64,000 bases of DNA from Polaromonas sp. P2-4 (GCA_024703855.1 CP087965.1:2658001-2722000), one strand, 5' to 3'; positions 38,536-48,624 are shown, numbered from the stretch's first letter. Made by a program: numbers and translations. Notes: a model not told the origin generated them from the sequence alone.

Positions 38536-39314
38536 ACAACATTGCCTCCATCACCAGTTTGTCGTTGCCGTCGTCGCCGGGCACCAGACGCACCTGCGTG
38601 GGTTTGCCCTGTACGCTGGCGGGCAGCGGGTTTTCGCTGGTGCGGTAGACGCCGGCGATGGACAGCAGCTCGGCTTCCAGCGCCAACGAAAAAATGCGGG
38701 CATCAGTGTTGCCGCGCGCCGGCCATGGCCTTGCCGCGCAGCGGTGCATAGACATGGATGTGGCCGTCGGCGATGACCTCGGCACCGGCATTGACCATGG
38801 CCATGACCACCAGGTCACGGCCGCGCGCATACACCTGCTGGCCCGAGCGCAAAGGCTTGTCGATGACCAGGGCGCCCAGCGGGGCTGCGGGTGCAGAGGC
38901 GGGCGCGGGTTTTTGCTCTGCGGGTCTGAGTGGCACGGGTGCTGCGGCGGGCCGGGTGTTCACCAGGTGCGCGTCGGGCACGGGCACCAGGCCGGCTTCT
39001 AGCGCGGCGGCGCTTTGCGCGGGGCTGCCGCCTTTGAAGGCGATAGGGACCAGCTGGTAGCTGCCCAGCAGGGTGATGAGCGCGGCGAAATCGATCGCTT
39101 GCGCAGCATCACCGGGAGCGGCCGTTTCCAGTGGCGAAAGGTCGATCACCAGCGGGTCCTGGTCAAAAAAATCAGGAATGTCGCCAAAACGCAGCGTCAG
39201 CTCGTGCGACAGGGCGGCGAGGTCGGTGGATTTGAGCAGCAGCGCCACCAGGGGCAGGTTGGCGCTTTTGATTTCAAAGGTGGCAGGGGTGGTGGCCGAA
39301 ATGGCAACAGTCAT
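38534..39314 (-). CDS. minC: Septum site-determining protein MinC (one frameshift)
   Basis: 260 residues after restoring two bases in a GCGC run near 38716. The N-terminal domain ([20 protein letters not shown]) inhibits FtsZ; a Pro/Ala linker follows; the C-terminal beta-helix reads [40 protein letters not shown], then [20 protein letters not shown]. It heads the minCDE operon. Confidence 0.95.
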
Positions 39315-39555
39315 AAGTGGCAGGGCCGGATGTGGCTGAAGGAGTGGCCAGGGGATGAAATTACAAGTAGACGCAGATTAACGTAAAAAAAGCAGAATCG
39401 CCAGAGAATGATTGTCTCACTTGTGAGCGGATGAAACGTCATTTTCCGTCTTTGGCCGCGATCGGCATTGAATGGCTGCCGGCTGCACCCATATAGGGCA
39501 GTTGCCGCCCTGTACCCGTGCGTCCCTGCTGCTGCTGCACCACCCCTGGATTTTC

Positions 39556-40712
39556 GTGAACCTTTTGCCGCTGCTGCTTGTCTCTGCCCTGCTCCACCTT
39601 TACATTGGCGCGCGCCTGGTGCCGGGGCTGGCGGCCTTGCCGGTGGGCCAGCTGGTGCTGATGGGCGGCCTGGTGCTGTCGGCATTGTCCATGCCGCTGG
39701 GCCTGATGGCGCAGCGCGTGGCCAGGCTGCCGCTGGCCCATGTGCTGACCTGGGTGGGCCTGTTGTTCATGGGCTTGTTTTCGTCGCTGCTGGTGTTGAC
39801 GCTGGCGCGCGATGCGGCATTGCTGGCGGCCTGGCTGGCCGACCTGCTGGTGCCGAGCCTGCTGCCGCTGGCGCTATTGCGCACGGCCTCTGCTGAAGTC
39901 GTGCCGGTGCTGGGCCTGGTCGTGACGCTGCTGGGCTTTTGAACGCCAGGCGCACGGCGGCGGTGGTGCGGGTGGATGTGCCCATCAAAGGCCTGCCTGC
40001 CGCGCTGCACGGCTTTACCGTGGCGCAGATCAGCGACATTCATGTGGGGCCGACCATCAAGCTGCGTTACCTGCGCCGCATTGTGGACAAGGTGAACGCG
40101 CTGGAGGCCGATCTGGTGGCCATCACCGGCGACCTGGTGGATGGCAAGGTGAGTGAGCTGGCCGCGCAAGTGGCACTGCTGGCGGGGCTGCAGTCGCGCC
40201 ACGGCACCTATTTTGTGACGGGTAACCATGAGTACTACTCGGGCGCGCACGCCTGGATTGACGAGCTGCGGCGCCTGGGGCTCACCGTGCTGCTGAATCA
40301 GCATGTGGTGATTCACCATCCCGTCGCGCGGGGTGGGGCAAGTGCGCCGCTGGTGCTGGCGGGCGTCACGGATTACAGCGCCGGCCACTTTGACCCGGCG
40401 CACCGCAGCGACCCGGAAGCCGCGCTCAGGGGGCGCCGCTGGACGCCCTACGCGTGCTGCTGGCGCACCAGCCGCGCAGCAGTGGTGGCAGCGGCCAAGG
40501 CCGGGTTTGATTTGCAGATTTCGGGCCACACGCACGGCGGGCAGTTTTGGCCGTGGAATTTGTTTGTGCGCTTTCAGCAGCCGTTCACGGCGGGTTTGCA
40601 CAAGCTGCAAAACCTGTGGGTCTATACGAGTCGCGGCACGGGGTACTGGGGGCCACCGAAGCGGTTTGGGGCGCCTTCCGAGATTACGGCGTTGCGGTTG
40701 GTGCTGGGTTGA
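39556..40712 (+). CDS. YkuE-like metallophosphoesterase with N-terminal membrane domain (frameshifts)
   Basis: About 385 residues after repair. Four or five N-terminal helices (LLPLLLVSALLHLYIGA, VLTWVGLLFMGLFSSLLVL) lead into a calcineurin-like phosphoesterase: ISDIHVGP (D-x-H), ITGDLVDG (GD), VTGNHEYYSGA (GNHE) and ISGHTHGGQF. One T is missing near 39938, which separates helices from the enzyme; two compensating indels near 40431 and 40485 scramble DALRVLLAHQPR. The start is unsure: GTG 39556 or ATG 39472. Related enzymes process lipid or wall phosphates. Confidence 0.8.
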
Positions 40713-40778
40713 GAGGGGTTTTTGGCTTCTGGTCCAATGGATACAGGTGTGGGTAGCTAGTTATTTGATAGCGACTGG

Positions 40779-41330
40779 CTTTCACTGCCAGGCCGGGGGT
40801 AGCCCGGCGGCTAGTCACTTTATTTTGCTTCGCCAAAATAAAGTAACCAAACAAAAGGCGACCCCTACTGTCTGCGACCCTACGCTTCGCTCCGGGCACC
40901 CTGCGGTGCTCGGTCCAGCCGGGGTCTCGTGCAAACTCGCCTGCGGCTCAAACAAGCACGAGCCCTGATCCGTCTGGCCCTCCGCTCCTCAGCGCATACA
41001 GAAGGGGGTGGGGAAAACAAATACCAACAGCCAAATCCCGCAGAACGCGCTTTGCGCGTTCTGCTCCCTGATTCTGATTTCTTTTGCCCTAAACCCGTCC
41101 TGGCTGGGCCTGTGCTGCGCGAGAAAAGCGGGATCAGGGGCCGCGCTGTTTGAGCCGCAGGCGAGTTTGCGCGGACCCCCGCTTTTCTCGCGTGGCGCAG
41201 GTTGCCTGCAGCGAAGCGAAGGGACCCAGACTGCGGGTCGCCTTTCTTTTGGGTACTTTTCTTTGGCGAAGCAAAGAACAAGTGCCTCGCCCTGCCGGGG
41301 CGAGACCCGGCCTGGTAGTGAAGGCCCTCA
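40779..41330. repeat. Giant imperfect palindrome (about 550 bases), mobile-repeat-like
   Basis: The left arm (GCCAGGCCGGGGGTAGCCC, then CTTTATTTTGCTTCGCCAAA, AGTAACCAAACAAAAGGCGAC, GCTTCGCTCC) reappears in reverse complement at the right (GGCGAAGCAAAGAA, GGTACTTTTCTTTGG, GTCGCCTTTC, AGACCCGGCCTGG). Inner arms also match: GCAAACTCGCCTGCGGCTCAA near 40930 and its complement near 41160. The centre holds AGAACGCGCTTTGCGCGTTCT (41042-41062). No transposase is present. It occurs as a unit right at the broken end of a DUF296 gene. Confidence 0.75.
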
Positions 41331-41482
41331 ACGCTGGTTTTGACGCGACATATCTGCATGCCAGCGTGGCCGATGCGCGTGGCCAGATGCACGGCGGCCA
41401 TGTGATGGCGTGCTGCATCGTGCGCACCGCCGCTGAAATTGTGCTGGCCTTGCTGCTTGGCTGGGCTTTTGGCCGCGCCTGA
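41327..41482 (+). pseudogene. C-terminal remnant of a PCC/DUF296-domain gene
   Basis: From the edge of the giant palindrome the frame reads KALNAGFDATYLHASVADAR, GQMHGGHVMACCIVRTAAEI and VLALLLGWAFGRA before a stop. This matches the end of the plants-and-prokaryotes-conserved (DUF296) domain: H-x-H-like strand, GHV/GHL turn and IVRTTAEVVL. The first half of the ~140-residue protein is absent and replaced by the repeat. Confidence 0.65.
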
Positions 41483-41587
41483 AAGTCGTCGCCTGTAGGT
41501 CCGCCCTGACAGGGGTCTTGGCTGACCGACGATGGCTTTCGCCGGTGGCCAGCGTAGAGTGAACCATCCGCGCAGGAGGTCTTCTTT

Positions 41588-42004
41588 ATGCATAAACGTT
41601 TCTTAATCGGAGTGATCGGCGCCGCGCTGGGTTTTGCCGGCCAGTGGGCGGGCGCCCAAACCGTACAAATACCACCCATGGCCCCATCCGGCGCTGGCGC
41701 CCAGCTTGGGCAAGGCGTGCAAGGTGGGAAAAACAATGCGTCCGCAACTGACCAAACCGTGCCGCTGAGGAACCCGCTGAACCGCAACCCGGCCCATCGC
41801 AACCGTGTGCCCGACACAGGGCCCGCGCCGCTCGACCCGCGTGATTCGACCACACGGCCGGCGCTGCCGCCGGACGACGATGGGCGGGCGACGGTGATAG
41901 AGCCGGCACCGACGCCGGAGCCGCGGACCCGCACCGAGCCTGCGCGCAGCAGCCGGCCCGCCAATGCCAGCCCCCGTCCGGGCGCTGGCGGATCGGCACG
42001 GTAG
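41588..42004 (+). CDS. Secreted proline-rich hypothetical protein
   Basis: A 138-residue protein with a signal peptide (MHKRFLIGVIGAALGFAGQW, AGAQ) and a mature part rich in Pro, Arg, Asn and Thr (PPMAPSGAGAQLGQGVQGG; EPAPTPEPRTRTEPARSSRP). The ribosome site GCAGGAGG is well placed. It is probably disordered and periplasmic. No family recognised. Confidence 0.65.
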   Translation: MHKRFLIGVIGAALGFAGQWAGAQTVQIPPMAPSGAGAQLGQGVQGGKNNASATDQTVPLRNPLNRNPAHRNRVPDTGPAPLDPRDSTTRPALPPDDDGRATVIEPAPTPEPRTRTEPARSSRPANASPRPGAGGSAR

Positions 42005-42035
42005 CTGAAGCTGGGTCGCGTCTTCAAGACAAAAT

Positions 42036-42086
42036 GACCTCTAGCCCAAATGGAACGGGTGCAGACAGCTATCAAAACAATAGCGG
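42036..42086 (+). repeat. Dispersed twin-hairpin element
   Basis: CTCTAGCCCAAATGGAACGGG, then AGCTATCAAAACAATAGC. It lies between the proline-rich gene and the convergent membrane operon. Confidence 0.65.
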
Positions 42087-42152
42087 ACGTGGGAGTCCTT
42101 GGCCAATTGCGGTCTTGGCACCTACATAGCGCTAACCAAGCTTGAGAACGCC

Positions 42153-43216
42153 TCAAGGGGTCAGTTTTGTGTCTGATGCGGCGTTGGGGCTACGCAGTGT
42201 TGATTTCAGCAGTTCCGGCCGTTTGACCAGTTTTTTGGCCCTAGCTTCCATGACAAGATACATCACGGTGGCCACACCCAGCGGCGCCAGGTAGTAAACG
42301 ACGCGGTAGGCCACCAGCGCGGCCAGCAGTTCGTGCCGCGGCATCAGGTGCGACAGCAGGGCCACAAACACGGCCTCCAGCACGCCCAGGCCGGCGGGGA
42401 TATGGGTGATCACGCCGGCGATGGCCGCCAGCAGCAGCACGCTGACCACCGCGGAAAACTCGATGCGCTGTTGCAGCAAGATAAAAATGATGCCGGACAT
42501 GAGCAGCCAGTTGCCGGCACCCATGATCAGCTGCAAACCGGCCAGCCCGAGCGAGGGCAAATCAATCTCGTGGCCGCGCACGTGCAGCATGCGCTGGCGC
42601 GAAAAGGCGCACAGCGCGAGGTAGCCGGCGGCAACGGCCAGCAAGGCGATGCCTATGACGCGCAGGTGGGACGCGTCAATTTTCCAGCTGGCAGGCAAGC
42701 TGGGCGGCTGCAGGCTGAACACCAGGCCGGCCAGCAGCAGGTAGCCCATCCAGTTGGTCAGCATGCTCAGCGACATGATGCGGGTGATGGCGCCGATGTT
42801 CAGCCCCAGGTGTGAATACAGGCGGTAGCGAAACGCGACCCCGCCGACCAGCGAGCCAAGGTTGAGGTTGAACACGTAGCTGACGAAGGTCACCGTCATC
42901 ACCGTGGGGGCGCGGAGTGCGTGGCCGGTGTAGTGGCGGCCCAGCAGGTCAAAGCAGCTGTAAAGCGTGAAGCTGGCCAGCGTCAGCAGCACGGCACTCC
43001 AGACGGCTGTGAGCGGGTAGCGCTGCAGTGCGTGGAACACCTGGCCCCATTCGATGGTGCGCGCCTGCGATATCAGCAGGCTGGCCACCAGCACAAAAAC
43101 ACGGCGGTGGCGCCGCGCTTGAACCACGGCCACCAGACTTTCCCGGTCAATTTCCGTTTGCCGCCTGGCGACTGGCTCACCGGCCGGGAGCTGGGTTGAG
43201 CGCGGTTGTCGTCCAT
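42153..43216 (-). CDS. YbhN-like integral membrane protein (lysylphosphatidylglycerol synthase TM family, one frameshift)
   Basis: 354 residues after adding one T near 43096. The soluble N-terminus (MDDNRAQPSSRPVSQSPGGK) leads into eight or nine helices with FVSYVFNLNLGSLVGGVAFR, SLSMLTNWMGYLLLAG and IAGVITHIPAGLGVLEAVFV, the UPF0104/YbhN pattern. It begins 8 bases after the clsB stop. E. coli has the same trio ybhP-clsB-ybhN. A lipid-transport or scramblase role is plausible but unproven. Confidence 0.85.
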
Positions 43217-43223
43217 CAGACGC

Positions 43224-44534
43224 TCAAGCGGGGTCGGCCCGGCTTGCCGTGTCAGCGCCCGCTGCGCCCGGGTTGGCGGGCGTGAAGGTCGGTGCAATGG
43301 TCGGTGTAACGGCCGGTGTGAGACGCGGCGCGTGCGCAGGCAGCCAGCCGGCCCAGGCGGGGTAGCGGCGCAGCAGGTGAAACACAAAAAAGCTGCGCAG
43401 CGTGCGCCAGGCGCTCGGCTTTTCCAGGTCATCGGCGCTGATCTGCTTGCAGCTGTGCTGCATCAGGTGGTTCAGCCGCGCGCTCAGGTGCTGGTTGAAG
43501 GCGCGGTCCTTGATGATGACGTTGGCTTCAAGATTGAGCGACAGGCTCAGCGGATCCAGGTTGCTGGAGCCGACCGTGGCCCATTCGTTGTCGGACACCG
43601 CGACCTTGCCATGCAGCGGCCGTTCGCAGTATTCGTAAATGCGCACGCCAGCGGCCATCAGATGGGGGTACAGCACGCTGGCGAACGTTTTGACGATGGC
43701 CATATCGGGCTCGCCCTGCAGGATCAGCCGCACGTCAACACCGCGCCGCGCCGCCTTGCGCATTTCCTTGAGCAGGCCGTAACCGGGAAAAAAGTAGGCG
43801 TTGGCAATCACGATGCGCTGGCGGGCTCCGCGAATGGCAATGCGGTAGTGGCGTTCGATGTCGTTGGTGTGTTTGCGGTTGTCGTGGGTCACAAAAATGG
43901 CGGCTGCACTGCCTGTCGCGTCAGCAGGCGCGGGCACGCCATGCCGCCAGGTGTGTGTCAAGGTGCTGGCGCCCTCTGAAAAGCGTTCGCGTAGCCGACC
44001 GGCGAACGAGGCCACGGCGTTGCGCTGGCCTGCCGCCAACGCCTTGCGCACAAACTGGTGAATGTCGGTGACGATGGGGCCCACAATTTCGACCGCATAG
44101 TCCTGCTTGGCCAGTGGGCCGAAATCATCGAGGTGATCGGCCGAATAGTTGATGCCGCCGACAAAAGCCCGCTGGCCATCGATCACCACAATCTTGCGGT
44201 GCATGCGGCGAAACAAATTGGTGCGCCAGCCCCAGAGTCTGCGGCGGGGCTCAAACACATGCACCCGTACACCGGCGTTGACCAGTGCCGAGATGAATTC
44301 AGCCGACAGGTCGGGTGAGCCATAGCCATCAATGGTGAGGTCAATCTGCGCACCGCGCGCCGCCGCTTTGAGCAAGGCCGCATGCAGCGCCTTGCCCACC
44401 TTGTCTTCAAACAGGATGAAGGTTTCCACCACCACTTCGTGCTCGGCTGCGGCAATGCATTCAAAAACGCGCGGGAAAAATTCTTCACCGTTTTCAAGCA
44501 GCTGAAACTGGTTGCCGCTGATCCATTTGCTCAC
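43224..44534 (-). CDS. clsB: Cardiolipin synthase ClsB-type
   Basis: A phospholipase D-superfamily enzyme of about 436 residues. The two HKD motifs are MHRKIVVIDGQRAFVGGIN and LHGKVAVSDNEWATVGSSN (followed by LDPLSLSLN). ClsB lacks N-terminal membrane helices, as here, and makes cardiolipin from phosphatidylglycerol and other donors. The start is GTG 44534 (MSKWISGNQFQLLENGEEFF) with AGGGGAC upstream; ATG 44564 is an alternative. The C-terminal 40 residues are Pro/Thr-rich. Confidence 0.9.
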   Translation of the reverse strand: MSKWISGNQFQLLENGEEFFPRVFECIAAAEHEVVVETFILFEDKVGKALHAALLKAAARGAQIDLTIDGYGSPDLSAEFISALVNAGVRVHVFEPRRRLWGWRTNLFRRMHRKIVVIDGQRAFVGGINYSADHLDDFGPLAKQDYAVEIVGPIVTDIHQFVRKALAAGQRNAVASFAGRLRERFSEGASTLTHTWRHGVPAPADATGSAAAIFVTHDNRKHTNDIERHYRIAIRGARQRIVIANAYFFPGYGLLKEMRKAARRGVDVRLILQGEPDMAIVKTFASVLYPHLMAAGVRIYEYCERPLHGKVAVSDNEWATVGSSNLDPLSLSLNLEANVIIKDRAFNQHLSARLNHLMQHSCKQISADDLEKPSAWRTLRSFFVFHLLRRYPAWAGWLPAHAPRLTPAVTPTIAPTFTPANPGAAGADTASRADPA

Positions 44535-44557
44535 ACTAGTCCCCTGAAGCCCAGTGA

Positions 44558-44745
44558 CGGGCATGGAGTGGGGGCCGAATTTTCCGCCGGGCCGCCCCAA
44601 GGAAAATTAGCCCACTCGGGGGGCAGCGTAGTACACGCAGTGACAAGCGTGGGAGCCAAGGTGCGCAGCGCCGGGCCGCCCCAAGCAAGCACAGCCCCCT
44701 CGGGGGGCAGCGTATTACACGCAGTGAAAAGCGTGGGGGCCCACA
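44558..44745 (+). repeat. Two tandem copies of the dispersed intercistronic repeat
   Basis: Copy one (44558-44645): TGGGGGCCGAATTTTCCGCC, CGGGGGGCAGCGTAGTACACG, CAGTGACAAGCGTGGGAGCC. Copy two (44658-44745): CGCCGGGCCGCCCCAAGCAAG, CCCCTCGGGGGGCAGCGTATT, GAAAAGCGTGGGGGCC. They occupy the junction between the phosphatase-like gene and clsB within one operon. Confidence 0.85.
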
Positions 44746-44748
44746 TAT

Positions 44749-45651
44749 CTACAGCTCAATCTCCGCAGCCAGCGGGGCGTGGTCTGACAGGTGCGACCAG
44801 GGTTTGTTGGGCAGCACGACCGGTGCGTGGCCGATGGCGTTGCGCACATAAATGCGGTCCAGCCGCAGCAGGGGCATGCGCGCCGGAAAGGTGCGCGCGG
44901 CTTTGCCATAGGCTTGCACAAACACCTCGTGCAAATCTGCGTTGTGCTCCAGCAGGTCGTGGGCGCGATGTCGCCAGTCGTTGAAATCGCCCGCCACCAC
45001 CACGGGGGCGTGGGCCGGAATGTCTTTGTGCACCAGGTCGCACAGCATCGCAATTTGTTGGGCGCGGTGTGTCTCCATCAGCCCCAGGTGGACGCAGATG
45101 GCATGCACATTGATGCTGCGGCCGGGGATCTGCAGCTCGCAATGCAGCAGGCCGCGCCGCTCGGGGCCGCTGATGGAAACGTCGCGGTTTTCAAAACGTA
45201 CGATGGGGAATTTGGACATCACCGCATTGCCGTGGTGGCCGTTGGTATAGACCGCGTTGCGGCCATAGGCAAACTGCGGCCAGATCGTGTCGGCCAGAAA
45301 CTCGTAGTGCGGCGTGTCGGGATAGTTGTCGAACTTGTCCGGGTGCTTGGAATGGTTGCCGGTCACTTCCTGCAGAAACACCACATCGGCCCCCACCGTG
45401 CGCACGGCTTCGCGCAGCTCGGGCAGGATGAACTTGCGGTTGAAGAAGGTGAAGCCCTTGTGGATATTGACCGTGAGCACCTTGAAGGAAAACGACGAGG
45501 TGGAACTGACGGCCGCCAGCGCCGTTTGCGTGTCGGCTTCTACCGCCGCCATGTCGATGCGCTTGCCGCGCCTGGGTGCGGTCCTGGGTACATCCACGGT
45601 CAGGCCGGAAGGTGTTTCATCGGGCGAAGGGTTGGGGGTTTTAGGCTGCAT
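44749..45651 (-). CDS. Endonuclease/exonuclease/phosphatase family protein (YbhP-like)
   Basis: A 300-residue EEP-fold hydrolase: [27 protein letters not shown] (catalytic Glu), [32 protein letters not shown] and [10 protein letters not shown], with a final [16 protein letters not shown] (SDH). The fold covers DNases, sphingomyelinases and inositol phosphatases. Being first of a ybhP-clsB-ybhN-type operon suggests a lipid-head-group substrate; that is inference. The N-terminal 50 residues are Pro/Thr-rich. Confidence 0.85.
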   Translation of the reverse strand: MQPKTPNPSPDETPSGLTVDVPRTAPRRGKRIDMAAVEADTQTALAAVSSTSSFSFKVLTVNIHKGFTFFNRKFILPELREAVRTVGADVVFLQEVTGNHSKHPDKFDNYPDTPHYEFLADTIWPQFAYGRNAVYTNGHHGNAVMSKFPIVRFENRDVSISGPERRGLLHCELQIPGRSINVHAICVHLGLMETHRAQQIAMLCDLVHKDIPAHAPVVVAGDFNDWRHRAHDLLEHNADLHEVFVQAYGKAARTFPARMPLLRLDRIYVRNAIGHAPVVLPNKPWSHLSDHAPLAAEIEL

Positions 45652-45815
45652 AAAGAAGTGAGAAAGAGGCTTAAAAAAATAGGGGGCATGCCCAAGGAGT
45701 CATTGTTTCCCTGTGGGTATAGGGCCACTGTAGGACGGTAACTTATTTGCGGCAAGTCGCCACGCAATTTTGCGTATATGTATCAGCCGGATTGCCTCCG
45801 TGGGCCTGGTTGAGC

Positions 45816-46887
45816 TTACTTGGGCCGAGGCCGCGAGAGGCCTTTGTCGGGCTGCGACAGGGTGCCGGCGCGCAGGGCCCGGAACGGCATTGGCCACCGC
45901 GCTGGCCACGTTGCGCACCTCGGCCTGCATGGCCTTGTCGGCATCCAGCGCGTCGTGGCTGGTGGCATAGGGCTCGTAATAGCCGATGTAGCGGTCCAGG
46001 CGCGCCTGGCTGCCCGCGTCAATCAGGCCCATCCAGTCCAGCCAGTCTGACAGGCTGCGCCGCACGCCCTCAATGCCCGCCACATCGCCATGCACCACCA
46101 GGCCATAAACACGATCAGCCAGGTGTTTGGGGTAGTCCCAGCCTTGGAGTTCCAGCGCTTTGGCTTCTGCCGGTCGTTTGCCGTGGGTGGAGGTCGGGTC
46201 GGGATTGCCGCCGTCGGCACAGACCAGCCGGTCTATCATGAGTTTGAGCGGGCTGGGGGATTGGTACCAGTACACCGGCGTCACGATGATGTCGGCGTGC
46301 GCCGCCGTCCAGCGTTCGTAAATCTCGGCCATCCAGTCACTGGTTTGCCCCTGCGAATGGTTGGGATAGCAGCTGCAGGGCCAATGGCACAGCGGCATGG
46401 CGGTTGAGGCGCAGCCTTTGCAGGGGTGGATATTGAGCCTGTAGCTTGAAGTGATCAGGCTGGGGTCGAGCACGTCGGTGTCGATCTGCGCTTGCTGCAG
46501 CGTCTCTTGTGCCCACTGCACCATGCGGAAACTTTTGGAGATCTTGCCGGGGCAGGTGCCGTCATTGCGGGCCGAGCCGCAGATCAGCAGCACGCGCGAT
46601 GGAGTAGCCGGGTTTTGCCAGACAGCCTGGGCTTTTTCCAGGCGGCTTTTGGTTTCCAGCCACTCCACTGAGAGCTCGTAGTCCGGGTCGGCATAACCCG
46701 CGCCGGCCTTGCGGGTAACCGGCGCCTTGCGGCCTTCCAGGTAAGCGTCCCAGGCAATCGCTTCGACGTGGGAGATGGCTTCTTCTTCGGCCCTGAAAGC
46801 CGGGTCCATGAAGGATTGCATGAAGCGTTCGTGAAATACCTGGCGCGACAAAACGGCTGGCGCCTGGCCTTTGCGAATTTCAGTCAC
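45816..46887 (-). CDS. Flavodoxin-fold NAD(P)H-dependent reductase with Cys cluster (one frameshift)
   Basis: 356 residues after removing one base near 45882. The FMN-binding loop is LLICGSARNDGTCPGKISKS. A Cys-rich insert HPCKGCASTAMPLCHWPCSC follows, then IIVTPVYWYQSPSPLKLMID and VYGLVVHGDVAGIEGVRRSL. A helical N-terminus of about 95 residues (FHERFMQSFMDPAFRAEEEA) precedes it. It belongs to the NADPH-dependent FMN reductase/NQO superfamily. The frame as written continues to 45700, but the shifted frame ends in DKGLSRPRPK, which looks native. Confidence 0.7.
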
Positions 46888-47126
46888 GGGTTGTCTTTTT
46901 TTTTGCGCGGGTTGCGATGCGCAGTAGCCGTTTTTTGCCGACAGGATTGATTTTTACTGGCGATCGCCGTGCCGTGGGTAGGAGAGCAGGCCGTTGTGCT
47001 GCGGCTGCTTTTTCAGCGCAGCAAGGCGTCTCAAAACGGTGCATGGATTCGCGCCTGAACAAAGCGTAACGCCCGCAACACAAAAGAACCACGACGAGCA
47101 AATTTCCTACAGGCGCTGCTTACCTT

Positions 47127-47261
47127 GGACTATGTGACGGACTTTTTGCGAACTATTGTGGATGGGTCTCATCAAAAAGGAGCTCTGCAAAAAACAGGGT
47201 GTTGTTAATCGGTCTTTTTATTGACCAGCCTCAACGGTGAGGTGTCACCAAAGGAGATGAT
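47127..47261 (+). promoter_or_regulatory. Conserved leader of array gene 1
   Basis: GGACTATGTGACGGACTTTTT and GCGAACTATTGTGGATG are shared with the leaders of genes 2 (48072) and 4 (49574). Closer to the gene, CCTCAACGGTGAGG forms a small hairpin 5-10 bases before the ribosome site AAAGGAG. The hairpin is kept in all four copies. Confidence 0.6.
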
Positions 47262-47717
47262 ATGTCTACCACTTGCACTCGCTTCGTTCCCACCGCCGCC
47301 GTACTGGCCGCCGCCATGCTGTTGGGTGGACCTTCTTTTGCGCAGACGAGTGGCGCAAGCAATGCCATCCCCAACGCGGGCTCCAAACAGGATCCCCAAG
47401 TGGAACCCCTGGTGAAACGGATGCCCGTGACCGAGGCTGAAAAGATGAAGCGCGCCGAGATCAAAGCCGAGGTCAAAGCAGGCGCCAGTGCCAGCAATGC
47501 CATCCCCAACGCGGGCGCCAAACAAGATCCGCAGATTGACAAGCCGGCGGCCGTGAAAGCAAGCAAGGAAGAACGGCTGGCAGCGAAAGCCAAGCGCAAA
47601 GCCGAGCGTGCCGCGGGCGGCCCGTCGAGCAGCAATCCCGTCAACCCGCGCAGCAACCCCTTGGGGAGCGCCGTCACCAATGTGGAAACCTCTGGCATGC
47701 CAGCTTCCAAGAACTGA
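47262..47717 (+). CDS. Array protein 1: secreted protein with two SNAIPNAG repeats
   Basis: 151 residues, intact. A signal peptide (FVPTAAVLAAAMLLGGPSFA, cleaved after FAQ) is followed by two units of the form GASNAIPNAGxKQDPQ with a Lys/Ala/Glu-rich spacer (AEKMKRAEIKAEVKAGA; KEERLAAKAKRKAERAAGG). The tail SNPLGSAVTNVETSGMP and ASKN is shared with copies 2-4. The mature part is highly charged and probably disordered. I recognise no family. Start ATG 47262 with AAAGGAG six bases upstream, as in all copies. Confidence 0.8.
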   Translation: MSTTCTRFVPTAAVLAAAMLLGGPSFAQTSGASNAIPNAGSKQDPQVEPLVKRMPVTEAEKMKRAEIKAEVKAGASASNAIPNAGAKQDPQIDKPAAVKASKEERLAAKAKRKAERAAGGPSSSNPVNPRSNPLGSAVTNVETSGMPASKN

Positions 47718-47792
47718 TGACGTACAGCTTACAGCTGTAGGTGTTTTGAAATCAGCTGACGGGCCGGCTTAAGACGCCAGCTGTATCAGAAG

Positions 47793-47824
47793 CAACCCCC
47801 GCGCGGAAATGCGCTGGGGGTTTT
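47793..47824 (+). terminator. Terminator after array gene 1
   Basis: AACCCCCGCGC, GGAAAT, GCGCTGGGGGTTTT: a strong GC stem with a short T run. Confidence 0.75.
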
Positions 47825-48071
47825 GGGGGGTGACGGGTGGCCGGATCGGCCGGGTTGGTGGTGCCCGTCATGCGATTTCCCCCGGCAGGATTGATTTTTA
47901 CGGGCGATCGCCGTGCCGTGCGCGCATGGGGCTGGCCCTTGCGTGCGGTTGTTTTTCAGCGCGGCAAGGCGTCTCAAAACACCGTGCATGGATTGACGCC
48001 TGAACAAAGCGTAACGCCCGCAACACAAAAGAACCACGATGGGCAAATTTCCTACAAGTGTTGCTTACCCT

Positions 48072-48191
48072 GGACTATGTGACGGACTTGTTTAGCCACT
48101 ATTGTGTATGTGGCTCTGCAAAAAAACAGGGTGCTATTAGTCAGTCTTTATCAACCAGCCTCAACGGTGAGGTTTTACCCAAGGAGATGAT
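48072..48191 (+). promoter_or_regulatory. Conserved leader of array gene 2
   Basis: GGACTATGTGACGGACTTG, CACTATTGTGTATG, CTCTGCAAAAAAACAGGG, then the CCTCAACGGTGAGG hairpin and AAGGAG. Confidence 0.6.
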
Positions 48192-48562
48192 ATGCGTACC
48201 TCTTGCACTCGTTTCGTGCCCACCGCCGCTGTGCTGGCCAGCGCCATGCTGTTGGGTGCCCCTTCTTTTGCGCAGCCGGTGGTCGGCGCAAGCAAAGCCG
48301 GCACGACGACGCGCCGAAGTCAAGGCAGAAGCCAACGCCAGCAATGCCATCCCCAATGCAGGTGCTAAACAGGACCCGCAGGTTGACAAACCGTCGGCTG
48401 TTACGAAAGCAACCAAGGAAGAAAAGCTGGCCGCGCGCCAAACGCAAAGCCGATATTGCAGCGGGCGGCTCTCCGAGCAATCCGAAAAATCCGCCCAGCA
48501 ACCCGTTGGGCAGCGCCGTCACCAATGTGGAAACTTCTGCAATGCCAGCCTCCAAGAACTGA
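48192..48562 (+). CDS. Array protein 2: shortened copy with one SNAIPNAG repeat (two frameshifts)
   Basis: About 124 residues after restoring two bases in each of two GCGC runs (about 48312 and 48434). Signal peptide FVPTAAVLASAMLLGAPSFA, then VVGASKAGTTTRAEVKAEAN in place of the first unit, one full unit (ASNAIPNAGAKQDPQVDKPS) and the common tail SNPLGSAVTNVETSAMP. It has lost roughly one 27-residue portion compared with the other copies. Same ribosome site and start as copy 1. Confidence 0.7.
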
Positions 48563-48624
48563 TGGTGGACCGGTGTTTGGAAATCAGCGGGCGGGCTTCA
48601 TGAAAGCGCTGGCTGTTTCTGAAG

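Noticed and set aside
39472..39942. Independent small membrane protein upstream of the phosphoesterase
   Set aside because: One missing T at 39938 explains the stop; the helices and the enzyme domain form one protein in related bacteria.
40880..41593. Long open frames on both strands across 40.9-41.6 kb
   Set aside because: They are read through the giant palindrome; the protein strings are mirror-like and basic, as expected for a GC-rich repeat.
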